Assembly: GCA_009912235.1 (NCBI GenBank)
Contig: WNDS01000004.1
Span: 496,001 to 560,000 of the forward strand
Length of the DNA: 64,000 nt
DNA from: Stenotrophomonas maltophilia
GTDB lineage: Bacteria > Pseudomonadota > Gammaproteobacteria > Xanthomonadales > Xanthomonadaceae
Direction of reading: 5' to 3'
Part shown: positions 34,458 through 43,703 of the stretch, piece after piece
Layout of the letters: every line of letters begins with the position of its first letter
Position numbering within the stretch: the stretch's first letter is position 1
The notes under the pieces: generated by a model
Told to the model about the DNA's origin: nothing
Databases searched by the model: none
The model's input: only the letters and a program-made list of their open reading frames with translations
Translations under genes and position numbers: made by a program

Positions 34458-34811
34458 TCAATCGCGCGTGCGTTCGATGATCACGCCCACCGCACGCGCG
34501 CCGCGCACCGCACCGGGCTTGCTCAGCTTCAGCCGCAGCCACTGCACGTCGAATTCCTGCAGCACGATCTGCGCGCAGCGTTCGGCCAGCGTTTCCACCA
34601 GGCCGAACTCGGACGCGCGCACGAACTGCTCCAGGCGCTTGCTGACCGCCTTGTAGTTGAGCGTGTGGGCGATATCGTCGGTGGCGGCCGGGCGGCGGTT
34701 GTCGAAGCCCATTTCCAGATCGAACACCAGGTCCTGGCGGATGCGCCGCTCCCAGTCGTAGATGCCGATCAGGGCGTCGATGGTCAGCCCTTCGATGAAA
34801 ACCTTGTCCAT
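34458..34811 (-). CDS. folB: Dihydroneopterin aldolase
   Basis: The 117-residue enzyme cleaves 7,8-dihydroneopterin to 6-hydroxymethyl-dihydropterin in folate synthesis. Family features are FIEGLTIDALIGIYDWERR at the start with the catalytic-site Glu in YDWE, FDLEMGFDNRRPAATDD, HTLNYKAVSKRL, LVETLAERCAQIVLQEF and the Lys of LKLSKPGAVRGA near residue 97. The length is normal. The ATG at 34811 is the first Met. No other folate genes are adjacent; tsaD is 1 kb away, a common neighbourhood in gammaproteobacteria where folB lies near tsaD and rpsU. Confidence 0.95.
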   Translation of the reverse strand: MDKVFIEGLTIDALIGIYDWERRIRQDLVFDLEMGFDNRRPAATDDIAHTLNYKAVSKRLEQFVRASEFGLVETLAERCAQIVLQEFDVQWLRLKLSKPGAVRGARAVGVIIERTRD

Positions 34812-34915
34812 TGCGCCATCCGGCCGGAAAATAGGCGGTCATGGTAACGGCACGGGGGTGAGCCTGCTCGGAACGGGCGGCGGCCTGGCTGGGGTGCGGC
34901 AGGGGCGGGAAAGAC

Positions 34916-34941
34916 AAAGGGCCCCGCTAGCAGGGCCCTTT
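34916..34941 (-). terminator. Hairpin after a small minus-strand ORF
   Basis: A 9-bp perfect stem AAAGGGCCC/GGGCCCTTT; on the minus strand it is followed by GTCTTT. It begins five bases past the end of the small ORF at 34946-35173. Confidence 0.6.
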
Positions 34942-34945
34942 GGTA

Positions 34946-35173
34946 CTACCGTTGTCCCCTGGGGGAGCTGTTGAACAGCCGCGAGTCCCAGTGGCGCAGG
35001 CACGCAGAGTAGGCAGGGTCCAGATCGTCGGTCAAGGCCAATTCCGACAGGCAAGGCCAGGTGTTCGTCCGAGGCGAAACACAGAGAATCGGCCACCCGG
35101 ACAACGACGTTCCCTGATGGTCGTTGCCCGCGTGACTGGCCAACATCGATCCATCTTCACCACCGCAGATCAC
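34946..35173 (-). CDS. Possible small protein divergent from the Abi-like gene
   Basis: The 75-codon frame starts MICGGEDGSMLASHAGNDHQ and ends near CLRHWDSRLFNSSPRGQR. Composition is balanced (Asp, Leu, Ser, Trp) and unlike the Arg/Ala-rich chance frames of this genome. A hairpin follows the stop at the right distance. It begins two bases from the start codon of the divergent Abi-like gene, so if real it would share a leader. The Met at residue 10 is an alternative start. No family is recognised, and it may be a chance frame in an AT-richer patch. Confidence 0.4.
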   Translation of the reverse strand: MICGGEDGSMLASHAGNDHQGTSLSGWPILCVSPRTNTWPCLSELALTDDLDPAYSACLRHWDSRLFNSSPRGQR

Positions 35174-35174
35174 G

Positions 35175-35834
35175 ATGGCTTCATACGATGCACTGCGGCG
35201 CGCGTTGTCAGCGGAGCGTCTGTCTACTTACGAGAGAATCGCATCGACCTGCGGCCCCGACGTCTCAGCCGAATCCCTCTACCTATGGAACATGCGGCTG
35301 TGCGGTGCACTGATGATGCCGGTCCATCTGTGCGAAGTGGTCACCCGCAACGCTGCGGCAACGGTTCTCGTTCGGCAGCACGGTCCACGTTGGCCCTGGA
35401 ATGATGCCTTCCGGCGCAGACTGCCAACTTCGTCCAGTACTTCTCCACGCACGGCACTGGAACAACTTGCCAGCCGTATAAGCGATACACCTGAGATTGT
35501 CCCCAACCTGCCAATGGTGTTCTGGCAGCAGCTATTCACATGTGGCTTCGACTCGACGCTGTGGATACCGGCACTCAGCGGGGTCCTGCGCCATGCGCCT
35601 TCCGCCCACCCTAGTGTCATCCGGAAAGCCATCCACGCGGATATTGGCCGCATCCGCCACCTGCGCAACCGCATCGCCCACCACGAGCCCATCCTGGAAC
35701 GCGATATCGGCGCCGACCTGGCGGCCATCGGGCGGCTGATCCATGCGCGCTGCCCGCACACCCTGCGGTGGCTGCAGCGCCATGAGCGGGCGACAACGGT
35801 ACTGGCCGCGTCGCCACTGGGAAGAAACCTCTGA
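35175..35834 (+). CDS. Abi-like protein with HEPN-type RNase motif
   Basis: The 219-residue protein matches the general pattern of Abi-type proteins: an N-terminal [20 protein letters not shown] segment, a helical [20 protein letters not shown] stretch, a [13 protein letters not shown] tryptophan motif, and near residue 163 the sequence [18 protein letters not shown]. The RNRIAHH string is the R-x4-H signature of HEPN ribonucleases, typical of abortive-infection and toxin proteins. The C-terminus is helical with [16 protein letters not shown]. Codon use and GC are slightly lower than the neighbours. It probably has a defence or toxin role; whether it needs a partner is not known. Confidence 0.75.
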
Positions 35835-35863
35835 TGCAGCCGCCAGGCGCTGCCGTCAGTGCC

Positions 35864-36889
35864 TCACACCGGCGGCAGCGTCGCCATGTCCCAGCGCGGG
35901 GTCACGTCCACCTTCGGCGGGCTGTGCTGACCGGCCTGCAGACGCAGGGCGCCGGCGAAGGCGATCATCGCACCGTTGTCGGTGCACAGTGCCGGGCGCG
36001 GGAAGCAGGCGCGGCCGCCCAGGCGCTGGGCCATCTGCTGCAGGCGCGCGCGCAGGCGCTTGTTGGCGCCCACGCCACCGGCCACCACGATCACGTTGGT
36101 GCCGGCCGCCTCCAGCGCGCGCTCGCACTTGATGGCCAGCGTTTCCACCACCGCGTCCTCGAAGCCGCGGGCAATGTCAGCGCGGGTCTGCCCGCTCTGG
36201 TCGCTGTCGCGCCAGGCCAGCAGCACCTGGGTCTTCAGACCGGAGAAGCTGAAATCCAGGCCGGGGCGGTCGGTCATCGGCCGCACGAAGCGGTAGGCGC
36301 CCGGGGTGCCCTGTTCCGCCAGCGCAGCCAGCTGCGGGCCGCCGGGGTACGGCAGGCCCATCAGCTTGGCGGTCTTGTCGAAGGCTTCGCCGGCTGCATC
36401 GTCCAGCGTTTCGCCCAGCAGGCGGTACTGGCCGATGGCATCGACGGCCACCAGCTGGGTGTGCCCGCCGGACACCAGCAGGGCAACGAACGGGGCCTGC
36501 GGCGGGTCGTCCTCCATCAGCGGGGCCAGCAGGTGGCCTTCCATATGGTGTACGCCCACCGCCGGCACCTCCAGCGCCCAGGCCAGCGAACGGGCCACGC
36601 CGGCGCCGACCAGCAGGGCGCCGACCAGGCCGGGGCCAGCCGTGTAGGCCACCCCGTCGATGTCGTTCACACCCAGCCCGGCCTCGGCCAGGGTTTGCCG
36701 TACCAGCGGCAGCAGCTTGCGGACGTGGTCACGGCTGGCCAGCTCGGGCACCACCCCGCCGTACTCGGCGTGCAGTGCGATCTGGCTGTAGACCGCATGG
36801 GCGCGCAGGGCCGCGCTGCCGGTCAGGTCGGTGTCATACACCGCCACGCCGGTCTCATCACAGGAAGATTCAATGCCAAGGACTCGCAT
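35864..36889 (-). CDS. tsaD: tRNA N6-threonylcarbamoyladenosine biosynthesis protein TsaD
   Basis: The 341-residue protein transfers the threonylcarbamoyl group to A37 of ANN-decoding tRNAs with TsaB and TsaE. Motifs in order: [19 protein letters not shown] (ASKHA start), PELASRDHV, the metal-binding [43 protein letters not shown], and [12 protein letters not shown]. The length is normal. The ATG at 36889 is the first Met and lies divergent to rpsU, the usual gammaproteobacterial arrangement. The gene appears intact. Confidence 0.97.
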
Positions 36890-36978
36890 GGCTGCTATTA
36901 TGGCGCCCCTGCCGCCCTTCTGGGGCTGTGCAGTTACCGCTGCAGCATCAAGGCCGGCCCGTATTCAGGGCGGGTGGC

Positions 36979-37006
36979 TTGCAGTTTCAAGATTCGCCGC
37001 TATAAT
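36979..37006 (+). promoter_or_regulatory. Sigma-70 promoter of rpsU
   Basis: TTGCAG (36979-36984) and TATAAT (37001-37006) are separated by 16 bp, about 48 bp before the rpsU start codon. Confidence 0.75.
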
Positions 37007-37054
37007 ATGCGGCTCCCCGGGCGTGACCCGGTTCTACTGTGTCCCGGAGATTCC

Positions 37055-37270
37055 ATGCCCAGCGTCAAAGTCCGCGAGAACGAGCCCTTCGAGTTTGCTC
37101 TTCGCCGCTTCAAGCGCACTTGCGAAAAGGCCGGTGTGCTGGCCGAAACCCGCAAGCGCGAGTTCTACGAAAAGCCGACCCAGGAGCGCAAGCGCAAGGC
37201 TGCTGCTGCTGTGAAGCGTCAGCTGCGCCGCTCGTCGCGCGACGTCACCAAGCGTCAGCGCCTGTACTGA
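37055..37270 (+). CDS. rpsU: 30S ribosomal protein S21
   Basis: The 71-residue basic protein matches S21 throughout: [20 protein letters not shown], a [20 protein letters not shown] region and an Arg/Lys-rich end ([14 protein letters not shown]). S21 binds the 3' end of 16S rRNA near the platform of the 30S subunit and assists initiation. A CGGAGA lies 7 bases before the ATG. It heads the classical rpsU...dnaG macromolecular-synthesis region; here yqeY, a secreted protein and a YihY gene lie between rpsU and dnaG, and a terminator follows rpsU. Confidence 0.98.
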
Positions 37271-37318
37271 TCGGACGCATCTTCATTGCGCCGGGCCTGG
37301 CCCGTCGCGGTGGAGCCG

Positions 37319-37350
37319 AAGCCGGCACACGTGAGCGTCGCCGGCTTTTT
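37319..37350 (+). terminator. Terminator of rpsU
   Basis: The stem AGCCGGC/GCCGGCT with a 13-base loop is followed by five T residues, about 50 bases past the rpsU stop codon. Confidence 0.85.
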
Positions 37351-37406
37351 GCGTTTCCGGGCCCACGTTGCGTGGCCCTGCCCTACCCTTACCAATGAGG
37401 TCTCCC

Positions 37407-37853
37407 ATGAGCATGAAGCAGCAGCTCACCGACGACATGAAGGCCGCCATGAAGGGCGGCGAAAAGCACAAGCTGAGCGTGATGCGCCTGATCAACGCCG
37501 CCATCAAGCAGCGCGAAGTGGATGAGCGCATCGAGCTGGACGACACCGCCGTGATCGCCGTGCTGGACAAGATGGTCAAGCAGCGCAAGGACTCGGTCAG
37601 CCAGTTCGAAGCGGCCAACCGTGAAGACCTGGCCGAGATCGAGCGCGCCGAGATCGTGGTCATCGAAGCCTACCTGCCGGCCAAGATGGGCGAGACCGAG
37701 ATCGTGGCCGCCATCCAGGCTGCCATCGCCGAGACCGGTGCCGCCGGCGCGGCCGACATGGGCAAGCTGATGGGCGCGCTGAAGCCGAAGCTGGCCGGCC
37801 AGGCCGACATGGGCCTGGTGTCCAAGCTGGTCAAGCAGCAGCTGGCCGGTTGA
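37407..37853 (+). CDS. yqeY: GatB/YqeY domain protein
   Basis: The 148-residue protein is the free-standing YqeY family: MSMKQQLTDDMKAAMKGGEK, LSVMRLINAAIKQREVDERI, QFEAANREDLAEIERAEI and VVIEAYLPAKM are typical. The domain is related to the tRNA-binding tail of GatB and is thought to help tRNA amidation or another tRNA-linked task; the exact role is unknown. It follows rpsU, the common order in proteobacteria. The ATG at 37407 has GAGG upstream; the in-frame start at 37368 overlaps the rpsU terminator region and is unlikely. Confidence 0.95.
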   Translation: MSMKQQLTDDMKAAMKGGEKHKLSVMRLINAAIKQREVDERIELDDTAVIAVLDKMVKQRKDSVSQFEAANREDLAEIERAEIVVIEAYLPAKMGETEIVAAIQAAIAETGAAGAADMGKLMGALKPKLAGQADMGLVSKLVKQQLAG

Positions 37854-37878
37854 ACCCAGCGCCTGCCGCCTGACCGCA

Positions 37879-37908
37879 CGAGGCCCGCATCACGCGGGCC
37901 TCGTCGTT
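37879..37908. terminator. Bidirectional terminator between yqeY and the next gene
   Basis: A 10-bp stem CGAGGCCCGC/GCGGGCCTCG with a 5-base loop, followed by TCGTTT on the plus strand, lies between yqeY and the convergent gene at 37924. Confidence 0.7.
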
Positions 37909-37923
37909 TCCGGGCGCTGGCGC

Positions 37924-38859
37924 TTACTGCACCTGGCGGCAGTTGCGCAGCGTCATCCCGCTTTCACCCACCTCGCTCACTTCGCCTTCCAGCTTGGCGA
38001 AGTCACGCTCGCGCAGCACGGTGAAGTTGGCGGCCTGGTCGGCAGCGAACTCGCAGCGCAGGGTGTAGTTGTTGTTGAAGGTGTCGTTCTGGCGGATGCG
38101 CAGCAGGCCGCGGGTCGGCGTCACCAGGTAGTTGATCGAGCCGATGTCACCGGGCCGGGTCGAGTACCGGTTCGGGTTGACCGTGTAGATCTGCCCGTCG
38201 ATGCGGTAACGGTGGCCCACGTACTTGGCATACACCGGCAGGAAGGTGGCCGAACGGTCGCCCTTGTCTTCCTTGTTGGTGGTGGTGCCCAGCATCAGGT
38301 CCTTGAAGGCGCCGGCACTGTTGTACAGCGCCATGGTGTCGCGCACTTCCTTGCCCATCTTCTTGGACAGGTCCGGCGCGGCCACGTCTTCGGGCCCGGC
38401 GATCGGGAACTGCGCACGCGCGGCAGCGGCCAGGGCGTCCCCCTGGCTTCCACTCTTGAGCTTGTCCAGCGTGCCGCACATCGACTGCCGCGCATCCTCC
38501 AAGCCCACGGTCTGGCCGCGCGCCAGCTTGATCGCCAGGGTCACCCGCCCGGTGCGGTCGGCGGTGCCCACCAGCACCAGCGGCGTGCGCACGCCCTTGC
38601 GCTGGATCAGGTACTGGGTGCCGGTATCGCCCTCCACCAGCTGCCCGCCCAGTTCGTAGTCTTCTTCAGCGCGGGCCTTGCGCAGCTGGTCCAGTGCACT
38701 CTGCACCTTCAGTCCGGGCAGCGTGATATCGGCCATGTACAGCGCGCCGTTGCGCGGGTCACCAACCGACTTGAAGGCCTTCTCGCAGGCCGGCGAAGCA
38801 GCAGCAGCCGAACCGGCCGCCATCAACAGCAACAACGTCGTACAGACCTTCCCTTTCAT
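37924..38859 (-). CDS. Secreted protein of unknown function
   Basis: The 311-residue protein has a signal peptide (hydrophobic LLLLMAAGSAAAA, cleavage near residue 22). Two regions are distinctive: SPACEKAFKSVGDPRNGALY near the mature N-terminus and a QIYTVNPNRYSTRPGDIGSI stretch near residue 225. Six cysteines are spread over the mature part, probably forming disulfides. I recognise no family. It is probably a periplasmic protein. The ATG at 38859 gives the signal peptide. Confidence 0.75.
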   Translation of the reverse strand: MKGKVCTTLLLLMAAGSAAAASPACEKAFKSVGDPRNGALYMADITLPGLKVQSALDQLRKARAEEDYELGGQLVEGDTGTQYLIQRKGVRTPLVLVGTADRTGRVTLAIKLARGQTVGLEDARQSMCGTLDKLKSGSQGDALAAAARAQFPIAGPEDVAAPDLSKKMGKEVRDTMALYNSAGAFKDLMLGTTTNKEDKGDRSATFLPVYAKYVGHRYRIDGQIYTVNPNRYSTRPGDIGSINYLVTPTRGLLRIRQNDTFNNNYTLRCEFAADQAANFTVLRERDFAKLEGEVSEVGESGMTLRNCRQVQ

Positions 38860-39049
38860 CTAGCGTTCCTTTGCTGGGCGTTGGAATGTGGTGGCCCTGC
38901 GCGCAGCGCATCGAGCCCGGAGGCCACAGCAGCTGTTTCCCCGCGCATCTGCGGCTCGCGCAGCAGGATAACGGCTATCGGCCACAATCACCCAGCTGAA
39001 TGCGCGCTTCACTCTTCGCAACGCCGGGGTTTTCTAGAACAGGGGCACC

Positions 39050-40005
39050 GTGACCGTACCGAAGCCTGCGATGCCCCGTCCCCACCTGTCCCTGTCCGCC
39101 GCCCGTTCGCAGCTTCAGCGCTGAGAAACCAGTTTTCCCGCCGTGCTGGTGCGCCGCTTCATCGACGCCGACATCATGACCCAGGCGGCAGCGCTGGCCT
39201 TCTATGCGCTGCTGTCGATGGCGCCGCTGCTGGTGCTGCTGCTGTGGCTGACCGCCTCGCTGTACCCGCCGGCACAGCAGGCGCTGATTGGCCAGATCGG
39301 CGATGTGGCCGGCACCAGCATCGCCAACGTGGCCGACACCGTGCTGCACAACGCCAACAACCAGCCCAACATGGGCTCGCTGGCCGGGCTGTGGAGCACG
39401 CTGCTGCTGTTCGTCGGTGCCACGGCGGTGTTCGCCCAGCTGCAGAACGCGCTGAACCTGATCTTCCACACCAGCGGCGAGCGCCTGGAAGGCATCACCG
39501 CCTGGCTGCGCAAGCGCGTGTTCTCCTTCGGCGTGGTGCTGGCGCTGGGCTTCCTGCTGATCCTGTCGATGACTGCCACCACCATGCTGCAGGTGGCCTT
39601 CGCGCAGCTGCCCTCGGTGCTGCCGGCCATCGGCTACCTGACCACCCTGCTGCTGTACACGGTGGGCTTCGCCTTCATGTACCACTCCTGCCCGACCGGC
39701 CGGTGGCCTGGCGCCAGGCCTTCATCGGCGGCGCCATCACTTCGGTGCTGTTCGCACTGGGCCGCTACCGCATCGGCCTGTACATCGCCACCGTCGCCCC
39801 GGGCAGCGCCTACGGTTCGATGGGCGCGCCGGTGATCGCACTGATCTGGATCTACTACGCCACGGTGGTGTTCTTCGTCGGCGCGCTGATGACCGCGGTC
39901 ATCGACGAGCGGCTGCTGGCCCGCAGCGGCGCGCCAGAGGTGGCAGGAGCAGTAGCCGTCGACGCCCCGGCCGGCACGCCAAGCAACGGGGCCGACAAGG
40001 GGTAA
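39050..40005 (+). pseudogene. YihY/UPF0761 family membrane protein with a stop codon and a frameshift
   Basis: A polytopic membrane protein of the family once called RNase BN. The frame starts at GTG 39050 (AGGGG upstream; MTVPKPAMPRPHLSLSAARS), meets TGA at 39122-39124 in QLQR*ETSFPAVLVRRFID (where Trp is likely), then encodes AAALAFYALLSMAPLLVLLL and further helices. At about 39689 one C is missing (YHS then CPTGR, instead of YHSLPDRPVAWRQAF), after which the next frame carries the C-terminus (GSAYGSMGAPVIALIWIYYA) to 40005. The family's function is unknown. The gene lies between a secreted-protein gene and dnaG. Confidence 0.85.
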
Positions 40006-40064
40006 GCTACGCGGTACTGTCCTTCCTGCTGCGTGGCCCACCGGCCGCGCCCTGTCCTGTTGCC

Positions 40065-41801
40065 ATGGCCCGCATCCCCGACGCGTTCATCGACGATCTG
40101 CTCGCCCGCTCCGACATCGTCGAGGTGGTGGGCAGCCGCGTGCCGCTCAAGCGCCAGGGCAAGGAATACGCCGCCCGCTGCCCGTTCCACGACGAGCGCT
40201 CGGCCTCGTTCACCGTCTCGCCCTCCAAGCAGTTCTACCACTGCTTCGGCTGCGGCGCGCACGGTACCGCCATCAGCTTCCTGATGAACTACGACCGCAT
40301 CGAGTTCCTCGACGCGGTGGACGAACTGGCCAAGCGCGCCGGCATGGAAGTGCCGCGCAGCGAGAACCCGCGCAGTGCCCAGCAGCAGGACAACAGCCGC
40401 GAGCTGTACACCGCGCTGGATGCGGCCATGAAGTTCTTCCAGAAAAACCTGGAAGGCAGCGAAAAGGCCCGTACCTATCTGGACGGCCGCGGCGTGGACG
40501 AGGAAAACCGCGCGCGCTTCCAGATCGGTTACGCGCCCGATGGCTACAGCGGCCTGCGCGATGCACTGGGCAAGGACGAGCGGCGCATGAAGCTGCTCGA
40601 CCGCGCCGGCCTGTTTTCCAAGAACGACCGCGGCCACGTCTACGACAAGTTCCGCGACCGGGTGATGTTCCCGATCTTCGACCGCCGTGGCCGGGTGATC
40701 GCCTTCGGCGGCCGCGTGTTCGAGAAGGACGACGGCCCCAAGTACCTCAACTCGCCGGAGACCGCGCTGTTCCACAAGGGCCGCGAACTGTACGGCCTGT
40801 GGCAGGTGCGCCAGGCCAACCAGAAGATCGAGCGGCTGATCGTGGTCGAGGGCTACATGGACGTGGTCTCGCTGTTCCAGTTCGGGGTTACCCAGGCGGT
40901 GGCCACGCTGGGCACGGCCACCACGCCGGACCACGCCGAGCTGCTGTTCCGCAACGCGCCGGATGTGTTCTTCTGCTTCGACGGCGACGCTGCCGGCCGC
41001 CGCGCCGGCTGGAAGGCGCTGGAATCGGTGCTGCCGCGCATGAAGGATGGCCGCCAGGCGTTCTTCCTGTTCCTGCCCGATGGCGAAGACCCGGACACCA
41101 TCGTGCGCAAGGAAGGCGCCGAAGCCTTCGACCAGCGCCTGAAGCAGGCCACGCCGCTGTCGCAGTTCTTCTTCGACGAACTGACCCGCGAAATCAACCT
41201 GGGCACGCTCGACGGCAAGGCACGCCTGGCCGAGCGGGCCAAGCCGATGCTGGCGCAGATTCCCGACGGTGCCTTCGGCGACCTGATGAAGCAGCAGCTG
41301 GCCCAGCTGACCGGCCTGGGCGGCAACGCTGCCTCGCGGCCGGCAATGCCACAGCGCAGCGCGCCCCGGCCGATCCAGCCGATGGCCAAGCGCAGCCTGG
41401 TGCGCGGTGCGATCGCCGTGCTGCTGCAGCAGCCGTCGCTGGCGCTGACGCTGGGCGGCAAGCACCACTTCCAGGGCCTGCGCCTGCCCGGCGTGGACCT
41501 GCTGCTGGAGCTGCTGGCGCTGGTGGAACAGCGCCCGGACATCAGCACCGGGGCCCTGCTGGAGCATTTCGATGGCCGCGAAGAGCAGGCCTCGCTGCAC
41601 ACCCTGGCCGCACAGGCGCTGCCCGGCGACGACGCGGTCTGGACCGCCGAGCTGCATGACGCGGTAGCGCAGCTGGAAAAACAGCTGTTGCAGCAACGTC
41701 TGGAAGAGCTGACGGCAAAGCAGCGCCAGCAGGGTCTGGACGATACTGACAAGTACGAACTGCGCGAGCTGCTCAAGGCCCGCGCCAGCCTGGGCCGCTA
41801 G
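40065..41801 (+). CDS. dnaG: DNA primase
   Basis: The 578-residue primase makes RNA primers at the replication fork. Domain order is complete: a CHC2 zinc-binding domain with Cys39, His42, Cys60 and Cys63 (CPFHDERSASF...FYHCFGCG), the TOPRIM core (KIERLIVVEGYMDVVSL, FCFDGDAAGRRAG, DGEDPDTIVRKEG) and a C-terminal DnaB-binding region of helices ending in LRELLKARASLGR. The start ATG at 40065 is the first Met. It is a normal member, uses TAG as its stop codon, and follows the YihY gene by about 60 bp. rpoD, often next in the operon, is not seen. Confidence 0.97.
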   Translation: MARIPDAFIDDLLARSDIVEVVGSRVPLKRQGKEYAARCPFHDERSASFTVSPSKQFYHCFGCGAHGTAISFLMNYDRIEFLDAVDELAKRAGMEVPRSENPRSAQQQDNSRELYTALDAAMKFFQKNLEGSEKARTYLDGRGVDEENRARFQIGYAPDGYSGLRDALGKDERRMKLLDRAGLFSKNDRGHVYDKFRDRVMFPIFDRRGRVIAFGGRVFEKDDGPKYLNSPETALFHKGRELYGLWQVRQANQKIERLIVVEGYMDVVSLFQFGVTQAVATLGTATTPDHAELLFRNAPDVFFCFDGDAAGRRAGWKALESVLPRMKDGRQAFFLFLPDGEDPDTIVRKEGAEAFDQRLKQATPLSQFFFDELTREINLGTLDGKARLAERAKPMLAQIPDGAFGDLMKQQLAQLTGLGGNAASRPAMPQRSAPRPIQPMAKRSLVRGAIAVLLQQPSLALTLGGKHHFQGLRLPGVDLLLELLALVEQRPDISTGALLEHFDGREEQASLHTLAAQALPGDDAVWTAELHDAVAQLEKQLLQQRLEELTAKQRQQGLDDTDKYELRELLKARASLGR

Positions 41802-41900
41802 TGGCCGCCGTCGCCCATGACGATGCGGTCACCGGCGGCCTGCGACCGTCACCGCTGGTGGCGCCATGAACGCTTTCCCCTGTAGAGGAGCCTGTCCCCC

Positions 41901-42902
41901 TTGACCCGCTGGTGGTCGCGCCTGCGACCGGACAACTTCACGCTGGCCCTGCTCAGCACCGTACTGCTGGCCTCGCTGCTGCCCACCCATGGGGCGGCGG
42001 CCATCGTGCTGGACGATGTCACCAACATCGCCATCGCCGCGCTGTTCTTCCTGCATGGCGCCCGCCTGCCGCGCGAGGCCATCGTGGGCGGCATGCTGCA
42101 CTGGCGGCTGCACCTGACCATCCTGGCCTGCACGTTCGTGCTGTTCCCGCTGCTGGGCCTGCTGTTCCACCCGCTGTCGGGCTGGCTGCTGACCCCCGAG
42201 CTGTACATGGGCGTGCTGTTCCTCTGCACCCTGCCCTCCACCGTGCAGTCGTCCATCGCCTTCACCTCGATGGCACGCGGCAACATGCCGGCGGCGGTAT
42301 GCAGCGCTTCGCTGTCGAGCATCCTCGGCGTGTTCCTCACCCCCCTGCTGCTGACCGCGCTGGCCGGTACCGAAGGCGGCGTGCACGACCCGCTGCGTGC
42401 CATCGGCAGCATCATGCTGCAGCTGCTGGTGCCGTTCGTGGCCGGCCACCTGCTGCGCCCGTGGATTGCCGGCTGGTTGGAACGCCAGCGCGGCCTGCTG
42501 CGCTACACCGACCAGGCCACCATCCTGCTGGTGGTCTATTCGGCGTTCGGCGAGGCCGTTACCGAAGGCCTGTGGAGCAAGACTCCGCTGCTCTCGCTAC
42601 TGGCCGTGGCGGTGGTTGCCACCGTGCTGCTGGGCATCGCCATGCCGCTGATCGGCTTCATTGCCCGCGGCCTGCGCTTCAACCGCGAAGACCGCATCGC
42701 CATCGTGTTCTGCGGGTCGAAGAAGAGCCTGGCCACCGGCGTGCCGATCGCCAAGGTGCTGTTCGCCGGTGGCAGTCTGGGCGCCATCGTGCTGCCGGTG
42801 ATGATCTACCACCAGATCCAGCTGATCGTCTGCGGCGTGATCGCCCAGCGCTACGCGCGTGAAGCGGCAGCACAGGGCATCGAACAGCGCGCGGCTGAGT
42901 AG
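41901..42902 (+). CDS. Bile acid:sodium symporter family protein (YfeH-like)
   Basis: The 333-residue protein has about nine to ten membrane helices and matches YfeH of the bile acid/sodium symporter superfamily. Typical segments are VTNIAIAALFFLHGARLPRE, LFLCTLPSTVQSSIAFTSMA, RGNMPAAVCSASLSSILGVF, VLLGIAMPLIGFIARGL and CGSKKSLATGVPIAKVLF. The crossed-helix sodium-site regions (SSIAFTSMARGN and GSKKSLATG) are intact. The true substrate is unknown. The start is a TTG with GAGGAG 10 bases upstream; it follows dnaG by 100 bp. Confidence 0.9.
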   Translation: MTRWWSRLRPDNFTLALLSTVLLASLLPTHGAAAIVLDDVTNIAIAALFFLHGARLPREAIVGGMLHWRLHLTILACTFVLFPLLGLLFHPLSGWLLTPELYMGVLFLCTLPSTVQSSIAFTSMARGNMPAAVCSASLSSILGVFLTPLLLTALAGTEGGVHDPLRAIGSIMLQLLVPFVAGHLLRPWIAGWLERQRGLLRYTDQATILLVVYSAFGEAVTEGLWSKTPLLSLLAVAVVATVLLGIAMPLIGFIARGLRFNREDRIAIVFCGSKKSLATGVPIAKVLFAGGSLGAIVLPVMIYHQIQLIVCGVIAQRYAREAAAQGIEQRAAE

Positions 42903-42974
42903 CGCCACGCCATGCATGGATGACGGTCCCGGGGCTGTGCCCGGGGCCGTCTGTTTCGTCTGCCAAGCGATATC

Positions 42975-43703
42975 TCAATCCCGTACGGCCGCCGCAATCT
43001 CCTGCAGCACGCGCGCGTTGTGCTGCACATCGCTGCCGGCATCACCAAAGGCCGCCAGGCCGTAGTGCTTGCTGCCGCGCGTCCAGGCAAGTTCCACACG
43101 GCTACGGCCGGCACTGTCCACAGTCTTCCCCAGGTGCGCAGGAGTGCCGTTCACCCTGGTGTTCTGCGCTTCCGCGATGATTTCGATCTGCGTGCCCGCG
43201 GCGAGGAAATTGTTCTCGCTGAATGCCACGATGCCCACGCCGGGCACGCGGTAGAAGCGGGTCAGGCCTGACGAGCGCAGGCCGTCAAGAACTCCACTGG
43301 GCTCCATGCCGATCACTTCGGCCACACCCAGCACACTCGCCTGGAGGTTGCTGGGAGGGCTCGGCAGTCGCTGGCGCAGCACGGCATCGCCATGCTGTTT
43401 CCGTGGAAGACGCGCACGCAGTGTGTCCAACGATGGCAGCTCGTCCGCCTCCACACGCAGACTGCCGGCGTCCTCGCGCTGGATCTGTGCACGCAGCGCT
43501 TGTTTCACCACATCTGGCGCATCCAGATCGGCCAATGCAAGCACGCGGTAGGTACCTTGCGGAGACAGCTCGGGACGCGGCGCACCTTCATCGCCGGCTG
43601 CGGCCTGCAGCGAAGGCCGAGAGATGACAGCCCCCGCTTCACGCAGAAGCAGGACAGGCGCAAGGATCATCAGGCCGAGCCAGCAGCGGTATAGACGTTT
43701 CAT
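42975..43703 (-). CDS. Exported protein of unknown function
   Basis: The 242-residue product has an N-terminal hydrophobic segment (LGLMILAPVLLLREAGAV) that may be a signal anchor. The rest is soluble, with YRVLALADLDAPDVVKQAL, a PSLDTLRARLPRKQHGDAVL helix region, a VAFSENNFLAAGTQIEIIA segment and AWTRGSKHYGLAAFGD. I do not recognise the family. The start ATG at 43703 fits the signal segment; an upstream start at 43739 adds charged residues. The neighbouring minus-strand gene at 43919 is about 215 bp upstream. Confidence 0.65.
   Translation of the reverse strand: MKRLYRCWLGLMILAPVLLLREAGAVISRPSLQAAAGDEGAPRPELSPQGTYRVLALADLDAPDVVKQALRAQIQREDAGSLRVEADELPSLDTLRARLPRKQHGDAVLRQRLPSPPSNLQASVLGVAEVIGMEPSGVLDGLRSSGLTRFYRVPGVGIVAFSENNFLAAGTQIEIIAEAQNTRVNGTPAHLGKTVDSAGRSRVELAWTRGSKHYGLAAFGDAGSDVQHNARVLQEIAAAVRD

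Noticed and set aside
42928..42950. Terminator after the YfeH gene (CCCGGG pair)
   Set aside because: A 6-bp palindrome pair without T run is too weak to call in this GC-rich sequence.
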